Shown here: piece by piece, positions 16,909 through 27,600 of the stretch | Layout: the number at the start of each line of letters is the position of its first letter | Position numbering within the stretch: position 1 is the stretch's first letter | From: an uncultured Bizionia sp. | GTDB taxonomy: Bacteria > Bacteroidota > Bacteroidia > Flavobacteriales > Flavobacteriaceae | Assembly: GCA_947496215.1 (NCBI GenBank) | Contig: CANMCF010000007.1 | Coordinates: forward strand, 1 to 64,000 | Direction of reading: 5' to 3' | Length of the DNA stretch: 64,000 nt | Notes under the pieces: model-generated | Told to the model about the DNA's origin: nothing | The model's database searches: none | What the model saw: only the letters and a program-made list of their open reading frames with translations | Made by a program: the position numbers and the translations under genes

Positions 16909-18570
16909 ATGAAAAAAAATACTTTGTTCATCATAGCATTTTTATGCTACTCATTGGGTTTTACTCAATCTTTCAATTATCAATCCGTCATCAGGGATGC
17001 TTCCAACATTCCACTGGAGAATCAATCCATTGGAGTACAAGTGAAAATATTGGAAGGTAGTAGTACGGGAACTACTGCTTATACGGAAACACATACGGTT
17101 GCCTCCAATGCCTTTGGTGTTATTTCCATTAGCATAGGAGAAGGAACTTCTTCAGATACTTTTTCAAGCATAGATTGGAGTTTGCAAAATCAATGGTTGG
17201 ATATTTCCATTGATGTCTCAGGGGGAAATAACTATGTGAATTTAGGAACTTCAAAATTAAATCAAGTGCCCTATGCAATGTATGCAGCTTCAGCCGCAAG
17301 CATTGTTGGAGGAACCCAAATAATTGCAGATCTAGACAATGACACCAAAATCCAAGTGGAGGAAACTGTCGATGATGATGTGATAAGGTTCGATGCAGGC
17401 GGAACGGAAATAGCAAGGTTTAGTAAAAATTCTAGTGGAGACCTATTATTTAATACAGCGACTTCCAATGTCATTGTGGGACAAGGGGCAGGTGCCATAA
17501 ATACTGGAGATTCAAATGTTTTCATAGGTAAGGAAGCAGCTAGGCTCAATACGACGGGAAGACGTAATGTCGTTATGGGAAATCAGTCAGGATTTGGATT
17601 GACGGAAGGTACGCTTAACGTATACGTTGGAACCATTTCGGGAAGAGACAATGCCACTGGAAATAGAAATGTCGCCATAGGAGATAGCGCCGGATCAGGC
17701 CCAGATGGAGGGAGCAGCAATGTTATGTTAGGTACGGCAACTGGAGCCTTGTCTGGAGGTAGCAACAATATAATGATAGGGGATTCTGCAGGAGCAAACA
17801 ATGCATCTGGTACTAATAATGTCATGGTGGGTTTGGCATCTGGATTAAGTTCTACAGGTAGTGGCAATGTGTTTTTAGGAGCTTGGACGGGGGCTTCGGA
17901 AGCGGGGGACAATAAATTGCATATTGACAATTCGAATACAACCACACCTCTTATTCATGGAGACTTTGCCACGAATCAAGCGACAATAAATGGAACATTG
18001 ACCACAACAGGCATAGCTTATGCCAATGGAGGGATATATTTCCCTGGGGCATTTGGGCCGGATACTGCCTATGTGGGTGGTACAGGTAATTCAATTTCAT
18101 TTGCACATCCGGGGTCAAGCGAGGATTTTTTGGGGTATATCTCCAATAATTTTTATTTCAGGGATAGTCCAGGAGGAGGAGATACTTCGCAACCTAGTGT
18201 TTATGCGCAAGGATTTCCAACTTATTCCAGCAAACGATGGAAGCACGATATCCAAGATATGGATGGAGCCATAAATGTAATTAAGAAACTTCGTGGTGTG
18301 ACATATACATGGAACAAGGATCATGGAGGTTTCAATGATTTCGGGTTTGTTGCAGAAGAAGTACATGAAGTACTTCCTCAAATAGCAAAAAAGAATGCTG
18401 AAGGAGAAATTGATGGAGTGGAATACGGTAAGGTAACACCTTATCTGGTAGAAGCATTCAAAGAGCAGCAAGAGGTCATAGAGTCACTTCAAAAGGAAGT
18501 ACGAGCATTGAAGGATCAAAACAAGCTGATTACCAAGTTGATAGAAGAAATTAAGGTTTTAAAAGAATAA
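16909..18570 (+). CDS. Secreted fibre protein with YadA-like repeats and C-terminal S74 chaperone domain
   Basis: A 553-residue protein. A signal peptide (to about residue 20) is followed by the FNYQSVIRD N-terminal domain shared by five genes here (about 20-130, ending QVPYAMYA). The middle (about 190-340) is a run of short glycine/asparagine repeats such as NVAIGDSAG and NVMLGTATG, resembling YadA-head left-handed beta-roll repeats, which trimerise in known adhesins. The C-terminus is a Peptidase_S74 intramolecular chaperone domain with the S-x4-K spacing of the endosialidase self-cleaving dyad (Ser440, Lys445 in SSKRWK), then a coiled coil. A trimeric surface fibre is inference. Preceded by the conserved 30-nt element; no phage genes are nearby. 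Confidence 0.85.
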   Translation: MKKNTLFIIAFLCYSLGFTQSFNYQSVIRDASNIPLENQSIGVQVKILEGSSTGTTAYTETHTVASNAFGVISISIGEGTSSDTFSSIDWSLQNQWLDISIDVSGGNNYVNLGTSKLNQVPYAMYAASAASIVGGTQIIADLDNDTKIQVEETVDDDVIRFDAGGTEIARFSKNSSGDLLFNTATSNVIVGQGAGAINTGDSNVFIGKEAARLNTTGRRNVVMGNQSGFGLTEGTLNVYVGTISGRDNATGNRNVAIGDSAGSGPDGGSSNVMLGTATGALSGGSNNIMIGDSAGANNASGTNNVMVGLASGLSSTGSGNVFLGAWTGASEAGDNKLHIDNSNTTTPLIHGDFATNQATINGTLTTTGIAYANGGIYFPGAFGPDTAYVGGTGNSISFAHPGSSEDFLGYISNNFYFRDSPGGGDTSQPSVYAQGFPTYSSKRWKHDIQDMDGAINVIKKLRGVTYTWNKDHGGFNDFGFVAEEVHEVLPQIAKKNAEGEIDGVEYGKVTPYLVEAFKEQQEVIESLQKEVRALKDQNKLITKLIEEIKVLKE

Positions 18571-18732
18571 GGAAGATTTTTGCTTCGACTAATAATTATT
18601 TTGTTTCTGGAACGTAATGACTTTTTCAAAAGATGAATACCTTGAATAGGATTGGTTTCTTTAATTAAAAGGAACAAAACAATATCTTGTAGATGAAAAA
18701 GTAATATTTTTCAAAGAGTTGAATTTGTATGA

Positions 18733-18740
18733 TATCTTTG
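18733..18740 (+). promoter_or_regulatory. Predicted promoter -7 box of the second fibre gene
   Basis: TATCTTTG fits TAnnTTTG and ends 26 nt before the ATG at 18767. The upstream region lacks the AAATAGGGT element, so this gene probably uses the ordinary promoter type. Confidence 0.5.
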
Positions 18741-18766
18741 CATCTAGTAACCTATAAACATAAAAA

Positions 18767-21145
18767 ATGAAAAAAACGCTCTTCACAATGTTGCTTTTAT
18801 TGGCAAGCAACCTTTATGCACAGACCCCTCAAGGAGTCAATTACCAAGCTGTCATTAGAGATGACTTGGGCAATCCAATGGTAAATACACCCATTGCTTT
18901 GCAGTTTATCATCCATCAAGGAAATGCGACTGGTACGGCTGTATACACGGAAACTCAAAATGTAACTACGACAGATCTTGGTTTGGCAGCAGTTGTATTG
19001 GGACAAGGGACATCAACAGATGATTTTACAAGTATATCGTGGTCATCAAGCACCTATTTCCTTGAAGTAGGCGTGGATGATACAGGAGGAACCGTTTATT
19101 CGTCTCTTGGAACACAGCAACTCTTGAGCGTGCCATATGCCTTGCATGCGAATACGGCAGAGAGTATGAGCAATCCTTATGTTGCCGGGACAGGAATAGA
19201 TATCGACAACAATGTGATTGGTGCAACTACGCAAGGGTGGTTGAGGACCAATGGAGCATTACCAACAGATGTGGCTCAAGAAATCTATAGAACGGGAAAC
19301 ATCGGTATTGGTGCATCGGCATCGAATCCTGCATTTCCACTTGACGTGTTGGGAACAGGAGGAGAACGTATAAGAATGTATAGTCAAGATGAATATTATG
19401 CAGGAGTTTTGACAAAAAACAACACGCGTGAATTTTTTATGGGAATACAGGCAACCTTTGAAACCAACAATGCGTCTTCAGGTTTCCATATTTATGATAA
19501 TACAGAGGGAGTACAGCGTATGGTGATCGATGCCAATGGCAATGTCGGTATAAATGCAACGAATCCCAATGAACGATTGCAGGTTAACGGAAGCATTAGA
19601 ATGGTGGATGGAAATCAGCAAGATGGGTACGTTATGGTTTCCAATGCCAATGGAACCGGAAGCTGGCAATCACAAGATGTTTTGGACAATCAAACAACCG
19701 ATGTGTTTCAGTTGAATGCAAATAACTTGGAGTTGTCCTTGGAGAATGACGGTGTAGCTACGCAAACAGTGGACTTGAGTGGTTATTTGGACAATACCGA
19801 TGCTCAAAAACCTGATGTATTCCAGTTGAATTTCAACGACTTGGAATTGTCTTTGGAAAATGACGGTGTAGCTACGCAGACAGTGGATCTTAGTGGTTAT
19901 TTGGACAATACCGATGCCCAAACAGCCGATGTGTTTCAATTGAATGGTAATAACTTGGAATTGTCTTTGGAAAATGATGGAGTAGATACTCAAACGGTTG
20001 ATTTGTCGACGTTTTTGGATGCAGACAATTTAGGGAATCATACTGCAACGCAGGATTTAACTCTTGCCAACAACAACATAGTTGGAGTAAATAATACAAC
20101 TACTGGGACTATCTTTTCAACAGCAGCAAATACTACTATTAATACTACAACTCCAAATGGAAATGAAGGGATTATAATGGCTGGAAGTACTTCAGATTAT
20201 ATTGTTAGTGTACAAGATGGCAATGGACGGGTACAACATAAGTGGAATGCCAGTTACGGAACAAACGAAATCTTTATAAAAGGTAATGAAGATGCAGCCT
20301 TCATAGACATTAATGGTACTGCAAGCGATGATAATGCCGCTTGGATAGAATTCAAGCATGCCGATGGTGCATCATCTTCTGCTGGAGACCCGATTTCTTG
20401 GAACACACAAATGATAATCAATCAAGGAGGAGAAGTAGGAATCAATGAAACGAGTCCAGACGATATGTTGCATATTACCTCGGGAGGAAACGGGACTAGG
20501 GTCAGAGCTGAAAACTCCAGCAATGGCTGGGCTGGGATGGTGGCCAAAAACTCCGTTAGAGAAATGTTTTTTGGAATACAAGGCGCCTTCGATGCCAACC
20601 CAGGTGAATTTCACATATATGACAATACAGCTGGAGCTAGAAGGTTTGTCATTGATGCAGCGGGAGAAGTGGGAATAGGTAGAAACAACCCTTCAGTTAA
20701 ATTGGACGTCAATGGATCTGTGAACTGTACAGGGGGGACCTGTAGTTCTGATGAAAGATGGAAAAGGAACATTGTGACACTTCCCAATGTAATAGAGAAC
20801 ATCAAACAAATGAGAGGTGTTTCCTATTTCTGGAAGACGAAAGAATTTCCTGACCAAAATTTCAAAAATGACAAGCAAATAGGTTTGATAGCCCAAGAAG
20901 TTGAAAAAGTATATCCAGAATTGGTAAAAACCAATGAGGAGGGATACAAATCCATGGATTACATGTCGCTTACGGCAGTTTTGTTGGAAGCTGTGAAGGA
21001 GCAACAAAAGGAGATAGAGGCTTTAAAGGAAGTCAATGGCATTCAATTGAAAGATAACCATGCGCTCGAAGCTAGATTGAGTAAGATAGAGGCGTTGTTG
21101 AATATGAAATCCAACACATCGATTACAGAGAGCAAGAATAATTAA
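18767..21145 (+). CDS. Secreted fibre protein with 38-residue repeats and S74 chaperone domain
   Basis: A 792-residue paralogue of the gene at 16909. Signal peptide MKKTLFTMLLLLASNLYAQ, then the NYQAVIRD N-terminal domain (about 22-125, ending SVPYALHA). Two related segments with MGIQATF/GIQGAF and FHIYDNT motifs (near 225 and 605) flank three tandem 38-residue repeats starting DVFQLN (near 312-425). The C-terminus is an S74 chaperone domain with Ser661 and Lys666 (SDERWK) at the expected S-x4-K spacing, followed by a coiled coil. Surface location and trimerisation are inferred from the domains. Leu codons are mostly TTG, as in the housekeeping genes. It ends just before a long hairpin terminator. 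Confidence 0.85.
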   Translation: MKKTLFTMLLLLASNLYAQTPQGVNYQAVIRDDLGNPMVNTPIALQFIIHQGNATGTAVYTETQNVTTTDLGLAAVVLGQGTSTDDFTSISWSSSTYFLEVGVDDTGGTVYSSLGTQQLLSVPYALHANTAESMSNPYVAGTGIDIDNNVIGATTQGWLRTNGALPTDVAQEIYRTGNIGIGASASNPAFPLDVLGTGGERIRMYSQDEYYAGVLTKNNTREFFMGIQATFETNNASSGFHIYDNTEGVQRMVIDANGNVGINATNPNERLQVNGSIRMVDGNQQDGYVMVSNANGTGSWQSQDVLDNQTTDVFQLNANNLELSLENDGVATQTVDLSGYLDNTDAQKPDVFQLNFNDLELSLENDGVATQTVDLSGYLDNTDAQTADVFQLNGNNLELSLENDGVDTQTVDLSTFLDADNLGNHTATQDLTLANNNIVGVNNTTTGTIFSTAANTTINTTTPNGNEGIIMAGSTSDYIVSVQDGNGRVQHKWNASYGTNEIFIKGNEDAAFIDINGTASDDNAAWIEFKHADGASSSAGDPISWNTQMIINQGGEVGINETSPDDMLHITSGGNGTRVRAENSSNGWAGMVAKNSVREMFFGIQGAFDANPGEFHIYDNTAGARRFVIDAAGEVGIGRNNPSVKLDVNGSVNCTGGTCSSDERWKRNIVTLPNVIENIKQMRGVSYFWKTKEFPDQNFKNDKQIGLIAQEVEKVYPELVKTNEEGYKSMDYMSLTAVLLEAVKEQQKEIEALKEVNGIQLKDNHALEARLSKIEALLNMKSNTSITESKNN
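19700..20041 (+). repeat. Three tandem 114-bp repeats
   Basis: Units start at 19700, 19814 and 19928, exactly 114 bp apart, each coding 38 residues that begin DVFQLN and contain ELSLENDGV-x-TQTVDLS. Units one and two are nearly identical apart from a few residues; the third diverges at its end. Confidence 0.9.
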
Positions 21146-21194
21146 AGGGATGAAGCTCGAGGTGAGCCTCCTTATAATAGAAAATACACAAGGA

Positions 21195-21258
21195 AAGAGT
21201 GTAATGCGATGTTAAGTTCTCATTGAGAATTACATATCGTATTACGCTCTTCTTTTTT
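21195..21258 (+). terminator. Long imperfect hairpin terminator
   Basis: An arm beginning aagagtgtaatgcgatgt (21195) pairs imperfectly with one ending attacgctctt (21251). A second inner stem, ttctca/tgagaa, sits at the tip, and a T-rich tract follows. It separates the fibre gene from the regulator 19 nt downstream. TACCTTTG at 21258-21265 right after it may be the regulator's own promoter box. Confidence 0.75.
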
Positions 21259-21269
21259 ACCTTTGAACT

Positions 21270-24209
21270 ATGATGCATAAAAAAAACTATTTTATCATAC
21301 TATGTTTTTTAACAAGCATTTTTGTCAATGCCCAAAAGTCAATTACACCAGAATGGATTACAATTGAACATGGTTTATCGCAAGGGTATGTCTCTTCAAT
21401 AATTCAAGATGAAGATGGTTTTTTATGGATGGGAACCAAAAATGGATTGGATCGGTATGATGGCGAACAGTTCAAAAATCTTTCAGAAGAAATAAAACCA
21501 CCGTATGACCTTAAAAGCGAAAGTGTCATATCCTTGCATAATGGTGATGGCTTTATTTTGTTGGGAACAGAATCAGGTGTTAGTCTATATCAAAAAAACA
21601 CGAAACGGTTTTTCAGTATAGAACTTCCCGGTTATCCAGAGACACTAGAAAAAAAACCAAGTGTCTTGGAAATAGTAAAAGACAATTCAGGGAATTATTG
21701 GTTGGGGGAAATAATTTCAGGAGTACTATACAAACTTAGTTTTTCTGACGACTTTTATAAGAATATTACATCTCCGGATTTCCAGATAAACAATATTTCA
21801 GTAAAGAAAATTGAATTGAAAGAGACCATTGGAATCAATTATATGTGCCTATTCAAAGATCGTTTGACGTTTTTTACCTATGAAACCGTTAATGGTAAAT
21901 TAAAGAAGGTTTTAAATGCGATGAATGTGAATACTCTAGAGATTGAAAAACTGGACTCAAGACCTTTTAAATTGGAAGCCAATACCTTTTGGTACAAATC
22001 GTTTAAGGGGTCTTTATTATACGCCAATAGTATTGACAAAGTCATTTACATATATGAGAATTCTATGTGGAGAAGCATCAAAACAGATTTTAATATAAGT
22101 ACATTTTCACCAATAGAGGCTACAGGTAAATTATTAATAAACTCGATGGATCGACAAACTTTGTTTTTCGATGACAATATATTATCCAGAGATGAGATGC
22201 GTAAAGCTGATGCCATTGCGATGGTAGAAGACTCCAAAGTGTACCAAAATGATGTCTTGGTAGATAATTCTGGAGTGGTATGGATTGCTACAGCAGGTTA
22301 CGGATTAATGAAAATAACACCAAGAATATTAAATATAGAAACTCATTTTACGGGGAAGTCAATTTATGCCAAGCCATTTATATTCAATAAGCAAGATGCA
22401 TACATTGGAAATCCTACTACAAATGAAAATCTATTTATAAATAAATCTCAAAAAATCAATGGGGCACTTGAGAAGCTCATTGATGAAAATGGCAATTGCT
22501 TTTTTACATTGGATAAAGACAAGCAAATCTGGGCTTTGGTTTGGAATCATATGAATTATAGTATTTATGGGCCTTCCAATACAGGAGAATTGGAAAAGAA
22601 AATAAGGCTTTTGGATAATGCATCTGTTATTTCGCCGATTATAAGTTATGATGACATTAATAATGATCTTATGGTCGTTTGCGAGTCTTTTTTGTTTCTT
22701 TATTCTATAGATGGAGGCCAAGTGTCTACTTTCGATTTTAAAGATTACATAAAAGGAGTCACTCAAAGGTTTGATGTGAATCGTACTAAGGATGGAAGCT
22801 ATTGGATAGGGACAAATGCTGGTTTGCTTCTTGGGCAATTGGGAGATTCGGGAGAAATGACTTTTAAGGTTTTTAATGATGAGAGTGGAATAATGAATAA
22901 TAGCATATCGACATTGTTACCAGACGTCGTAGATGAAAACGTACTTTGGATAGGAACAAAGGGAGCTGGAGTATATAAGTTGAATATAACTGAAGAGTCA
23001 TTTACCAATATTGGTATTGCAGAGGGGTTACCCAATGATGTTATTTACGGTATTTTAGAAGACGATGAGGAAAAACTGTGGATGAGCTCCAATAAAGGTA
23101 TTATCGTTTACGACAAAAACACTGCAGAAATTGAAAACTTCGACAAATCTGATGGATTGCAAAGTAGTGAATTCAATACGTTTGCTTATAATAAAGGACT
23201 AGATGGAACCATGTATTTTGGAGGAATCAATGGATTGAATATTTTTCACCCGGATGATTTTCAAGATAATCCACACCTTCCAAAGGTCTGGATAACAGGT
23301 TTGGAAGTAAATAATGAAAGAATTGATTATGGAGATGTGTCAAATATTCTCACGGGTGCCATAGAAAATGTGGAAACCATAGAATTGCCCTATGCGAAAA
23401 ATAGTATTTCATTAGAATTTTCAGCATTGGAATATACAACGCCAGAAAAGAACATCTTTAGTTATTACATGGAAGGTTTGGAAAAGGAATGGATTCATAC
23501 GACAACAGACAATAAAGCAAATTACTTAAGTGTACCTCCGGGGAATTATACATTCAAAATTAAAGCAGCCAATGGAGATGGCATTTGGAATAGAGACATT
23601 AAAACATTAAAGGTAATTGTACATTCACCTTGGTATAGGATGAACTTGGCTTATGTTTTATATAGCGTTTTTTTGCTGGCCTTGTTATGGGGTTTTGTCA
23701 AGTTAAGAGAGGAGCGTATTAAAAAAGTACAACAAATTGAAAAATCTGTACTTGAAAATAAATTGTTGAAAACAGAGATTGCTTATAAACAAAAGGATTT
23801 GACAGACTTTGCTTCTGCGATATCGGAAAATCAAAAATGGGGAGATTTCCTACTGGAAAGCATTAAAGGTATTAGAGAATCCAAGGGACGTACAAAAGGG
23901 AAATATTTTGATCAGTTGGAGGAAAACATAAAAAACAAAACCTTTATAGAAAAGAATAGGGTAGGCTTTCAGGACCGTATAGATTTACTCAACAACCAAT
24001 TTTATCAAACCATACTTGCACAATACCCCAATTTATCGAAAACAGATTTGAGGCTATGCACACTAATTCGATTGGATCTATCTACCAATGACATTGCTGT
24101 AATGCAAAATATCACTTCGGAATCCGTATATAAAAGTAGAAAGCGTTTACGAAAAAAGCTAAATATATCTCCAGACATCGATTTGAATGTGTTTTTGAAA
24201 CAACTTTAA
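21270..24209 (+). CDS. Membrane sensor: two-component-regulator propeller, Y_Y_Y domain and LuxR-type HTH
   Basis: A 979-residue protein with signal peptide, then two-component-regulator propeller repeats (for example DEDGFLWMGTKNGLDRYDG near residue 47, NVLWIGTKGAGVYKL and EKLWMSSNKGIIVYD) filling about 25-690. A Y_Y_Y domain follows (about 700-780; NYLSVPPGNYTFKIKA), then one membrane helix (about 791-811), a helical linker, and a C-terminal LuxR-like HTH (about 925-979; LSTNDIAVMQNITSESVYK). No histidine kinase or receiver domain is visible, so an external ligand would act directly on a membrane-tethered DNA-binding end. It lies inside the fibre-gene cluster, so it is a natural candidate regulator; that is inference. 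Confidence 0.88.
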   Translation: MMHKKNYFIILCFLTSIFVNAQKSITPEWITIEHGLSQGYVSSIIQDEDGFLWMGTKNGLDRYDGEQFKNLSEEIKPPYDLKSESVISLHNGDGFILLGTESGVSLYQKNTKRFFSIELPGYPETLEKKPSVLEIVKDNSGNYWLGEIISGVLYKLSFSDDFYKNITSPDFQINNISVKKIELKETIGINYMCLFKDRLTFFTYETVNGKLKKVLNAMNVNTLEIEKLDSRPFKLEANTFWYKSFKGSLLYANSIDKVIYIYENSMWRSIKTDFNISTFSPIEATGKLLINSMDRQTLFFDDNILSRDEMRKADAIAMVEDSKVYQNDVLVDNSGVVWIATAGYGLMKITPRILNIETHFTGKSIYAKPFIFNKQDAYIGNPTTNENLFINKSQKINGALEKLIDENGNCFFTLDKDKQIWALVWNHMNYSIYGPSNTGELEKKIRLLDNASVISPIISYDDINNDLMVVCESFLFLYSIDGGQVSTFDFKDYIKGVTQRFDVNRTKDGSYWIGTNAGLLLGQLGDSGEMTFKVFNDESGIMNNSISTLLPDVVDENVLWIGTKGAGVYKLNITEESFTNIGIAEGLPNDVIYGILEDDEEKLWMSSNKGIIVYDKNTAEIENFDKSDGLQSSEFNTFAYNKGLDGTMYFGGINGLNIFHPDDFQDNPHLPKVWITGLEVNNERIDYGDVSNILTGAIENVETIELPYAKNSISLEFSALEYTTPEKNIFSYYMEGLEKEWIHTTTDNKANYLSVPPGNYTFKIKAANGDGIWNRDIKTLKVIVHSPWYRMNLAYVLYSVFLLALLWGFVKLREERIKKVQQIEKSVLENKLLKTEIAYKQKDLTDFASAISENQKWGDFLLESIKGIRESKGRTKGKYFDQLEENIKNKTFIEKNRVGFQDRIDLLNNQFYQTILAQYPNLSKTDLRLCTLIRLDLSTNDIAVMQNITSESVYKSRKRLRKKLNISPDIDLNVFLKQL

Positions 24210-24420
24210 AAAAAGAATTTAAAAGGATTGTAACTTTCACTAGCATTCAATAGTCATTTGTGAATATGTACAAAGGGTTCTTTTTCTAAATTATTCAATT
24301 TTTTCGATAGAAATGAAATAGGACCTTAATAGTGATGTTTCATACTTTATATGGCTTGTTTATCTCAGTCATAAATAGATCCTGATTTGTAATGAATGAA
24401 TCTTAAAAGTATTTTAAAAT

Positions 24421-24457
24421 AAAAAATAAAAGACTGATAATCAGGGTTTTATTTTTT
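24421..24457. terminator. Bidirectional terminator after the sensor-regulator gene
   Basis: aaaaaataaaa (24421-24431) pairs with ttttatttttt (24447-24457), with an inner ctgat/atcag stem and two mismatched bases between. The A and T tracts would make it work in both directions. It is about 210 bp past the stop at 24209. Confidence 0.7.
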
Positions 24458-24521
24458 GTTTTTCGTTTTGTGTACCCATTTTGTCCCCATTGAAAAAAAA
24501 GCTTTTCACCTTTCTTTGACC

Positions 24522-24529
24522 TATTTTTG
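24522..24529 (+). promoter_or_regulatory. Predicted promoter -7 box
   Basis: TATTTTTG fits TAnnTTTG upstream of the 24607 gene and implies a 5' leader of about 70 nt. Confidence 0.35.
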
Positions 24530-24606
24530 CTTCAATATGTAATGGCAAACTAAATCTATTGTTTTTTGTCATTAAAGCTATAATACAAACAATTAAAAAC
24601 CTACTT

Positions 24607-27600
24607 ATGAAAAAAGCAACCCTCTTCACGGTAGCATTATTCTATTATGCTATCAGTTTTTCACAGACATTCAATTATCAAGCAGTTGTTCGTGATGTAA
24701 CAGATGCTCCAGTAACCAACCAATCTATAGCAGTATGGATAGCAATACGTACAGGAAGCCCTACAGGAAGCATTGTTTACAATGAAACTCATACAGTAAC
24801 TTCAAATAATCACGGAATTATTACTTTACCAATTGGTGGAGGTACATCTGGAGCTGATTTTTTAGCAATAGACTGGGCACAACAAAATCAATGGATTGAA
24901 ACTCGAGTTGATGTTACAGGTGGCACTAATTATGTAACACTTGGAGCAAACAAGTTGCAACACGTACCTTATGCATTACATGCGTTAACCAGTGAGTCAT
25001 CTACAGATGCAGGACCACTTGATTATGCTAGTGGTGTAATAAGTAATGCGAATGGTAATGTCCTTACAGACGATTTTGTATTTGGAAGTGATCAATTAGA
25101 TGCCAATGGTGGAATAGGAAGCCCTTTTAATAGACGTATGTTCTTTGATAAAAGCAAGGCGGCATTTAGAGCAGGAAAAACTGATGGAGATAAATGGGAT
25201 GAAACCAATGTAGGGTTATACTCTGCTGCTTTTGGTGAAAATGCATTAGCAAGTGGAACAAATTCGTTTGCTATGGGACGAAATGCAAATGCAACAGGAA
25301 ATGATGCTTTTGCTTTTGGAATTAATGCAGGCGGTTTTGCGGATTATGCTAGAGGATTTGGTCCTAATGCTAGAGCTAATGGAGTTAACTCAACAGCAAT
25401 AGGAAGACAATTAAATGCAAATTCAATGGCCGAAATTCAGCTAGGGCAATATAGTAACTTTGTATCTGGTTCTGCAGATACCTGGGTTGATACAGATAGA
25501 CTTTTTGTGATAGGTAATGGACAAGAAGATATAAACTTAGCTTTAAATAGCGATGCTTTAGTAATGCTTAAAAATGGTAATACCACGCTAAATGGAACCT
25601 TTACCATAGATGGTGATAACCAAAGTGCAGGTGCAGCTTTTACGTTTCCAGCACAAGACGGAACAGTAAACCAAATCATGCAAACTGATGGAGCAGGAAA
25701 TGTGTCTTGGGTAACTCCAGCAGCAGATGCTATACCAAATGGAGGAACAAATGGCTTTGTATTAAGTACAGACGGATCAGGAGTGTTATCGTGGGTAACT
25801 AATGCCGATGCCGATGCAGACCCAACAAACGAAATTGAATTACCAACGCAAACAGGAGAAACAGGTAAATTCCTAACAACAGATGGAACTGCTGTAGCTT
25901 GGCAAGATGTTCCAAATGAATTACCAACAGGCGGCACTAACGGACAAGTATTGGTAACAGATGGTTTGGGGGGGTATTCTTGGGGCGATCAAACAGCAAC
26001 AGCAAGTTTTTCTACAACTGCAAACGTAACAAGTAACGCTCTTGGAGATACAACTACAGACGATTTTGTTTTTGGTAGTACGCAAATAGATGATATTCCT
26101 GGGATTCCAGATAATAATAGAATTGTGTTCGATAAGAGTAATGCAGGTGCCTTTAGAGCTGGTAGTGCTTTCAATACACCTTATTTTAATCAAGATCAAA
26201 TGGGAGCAGGATCTGTAGGTTTTGGAGTAAACAACCAAGCAACCGGAAGTTATGCAGTTACGATGGGGTATTTTAACAACTCAAGTGGATATGCATCTTT
26301 CACAACAGGAGATTTTAATACAGCTTCAGGTGCAAATTCAGCATCATTAGGATCTAATAATACGTCCTCAGGCGCATATGCTGCTAGTTTTGGGCAACAA
26401 TTAACATCCGAATCTTTAGTCCAAATTACTTTAGGAACAAATAATACAGGAGTAACTGGTGATGCAACAACTTTTGTACCAACAGATCGATTATTTGTTT
26501 TAGGTAATGGAGAAAATACAACAAGTAAGAGTGATGCTTTAGTGATACTAAAAAATGGAAATACAACCATAAACGGTATATTAACAATAGATGGTGACAA
26601 TCAGGAAATAGAACGTGGATATACGTTGCCCGCACAAGATGGTAACGCTAATCAGGTCATGACATCAGATGGAGCTGGGAATGTATCTTGGACGGATCCT
26701 GCTGCAGGAGGTTCTGGAGCATTCTTAACAACTGCAAACATAACTAGCAATGCTAATGGAGATACAGCTACAGACGACTTTGTATTTGGAAGCTCACAAT
26801 TAGGGGATATTACAACAGCTACTAATGATGATAGTCGTATGTTTTTTGATAAAAGCAAACAAGCCTTTAGAGCAGGTGGGGCAAGTAATTCAGAATGGAA
26901 TGATGCTAATGTAGGTAGCAATTCTATAGTACTTGGAAGTAATTCTATTGCAAGCAATACTAGTTCTGTTTCAATAGGAGAAAGTAATGTTGTTAGTGGG
27001 GCTGCTGCAATAACAGCTGGGACCAGTTTAACAGCAGAAGCCTATGGGCAGACATCTATTGGAACGTTCAATACACGGGTAGCAGGAGATGCAACTCAAT
27101 TTGTTGAAACTGATAGATTGTTTGTTATAGGTAATGGGACTAATCCAGATGAGGATTTTAGAGCTACAGGATATAGTGATGCCTTGGTCATGCTTAAAAA
27201 TGGAAACACAACTCTAAATGGTCAATTAACAATCGATGGCGATAATATAGGAGCAGGAGCATCATATGCATTTCCTGCACAAGATGGTACAGCAAACCAA
27301 ATAATGAGTACTGATGGTTCTGGAGCGTTGTCTTGGATAGATGCACCTTCAGGAGGAGGAACGACACTTCCTTCTGGTGGAACCAATGGACAAATATTAA
27401 GTACAGATGGTAATGGGGTATACAGTTGGATCACAGATGCTGTAGATGATGCGGATGCAGATCCAATGAATGAAATAGAATTGCCAACAGGAGGAACCAA
27501 CGGACAAGTTTTAAGTACTGATGGTAATGGCGCTTACACATGGATAAATGACGCTACGGGTACGAGTGCTTTTTCAACCACATCTAATGTTACAAGCAAT

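Larger units (their letters stand above)
24210..24606. other. Intergenic region before the 1392-residue fibre gene
   Basis: Contains a strong terminator (24421-24457) and a TATTTTTG promoter-like box (24522-24529), 78 nt before the ATG at 24607. A weaker resemblance to the 30-nt element (GTTTTTTGTCAT ending at 24572) lacks the AAATAGGGT block. The segment aacctacttatgaaaaaa at the start codon also occurs at the start of the gene at 40798. Confidence 0.5.

Noticed and set aside
16909-21145. Prophage tail-fibre region
   Set aside because: S74 and tail-fibre-like sequences suggested a prophage, but there are no capsid, portal, terminase, integrase or lysis genes, and each protein has its own Sec signal peptide.
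24543-24572. Fifth copy of the 30-nt element before the 24607 gene
   Set aside because: Only the T-run and TGTCAT end match; the AAATAGGGT block is absent and a normal TATTTTTG box is present.
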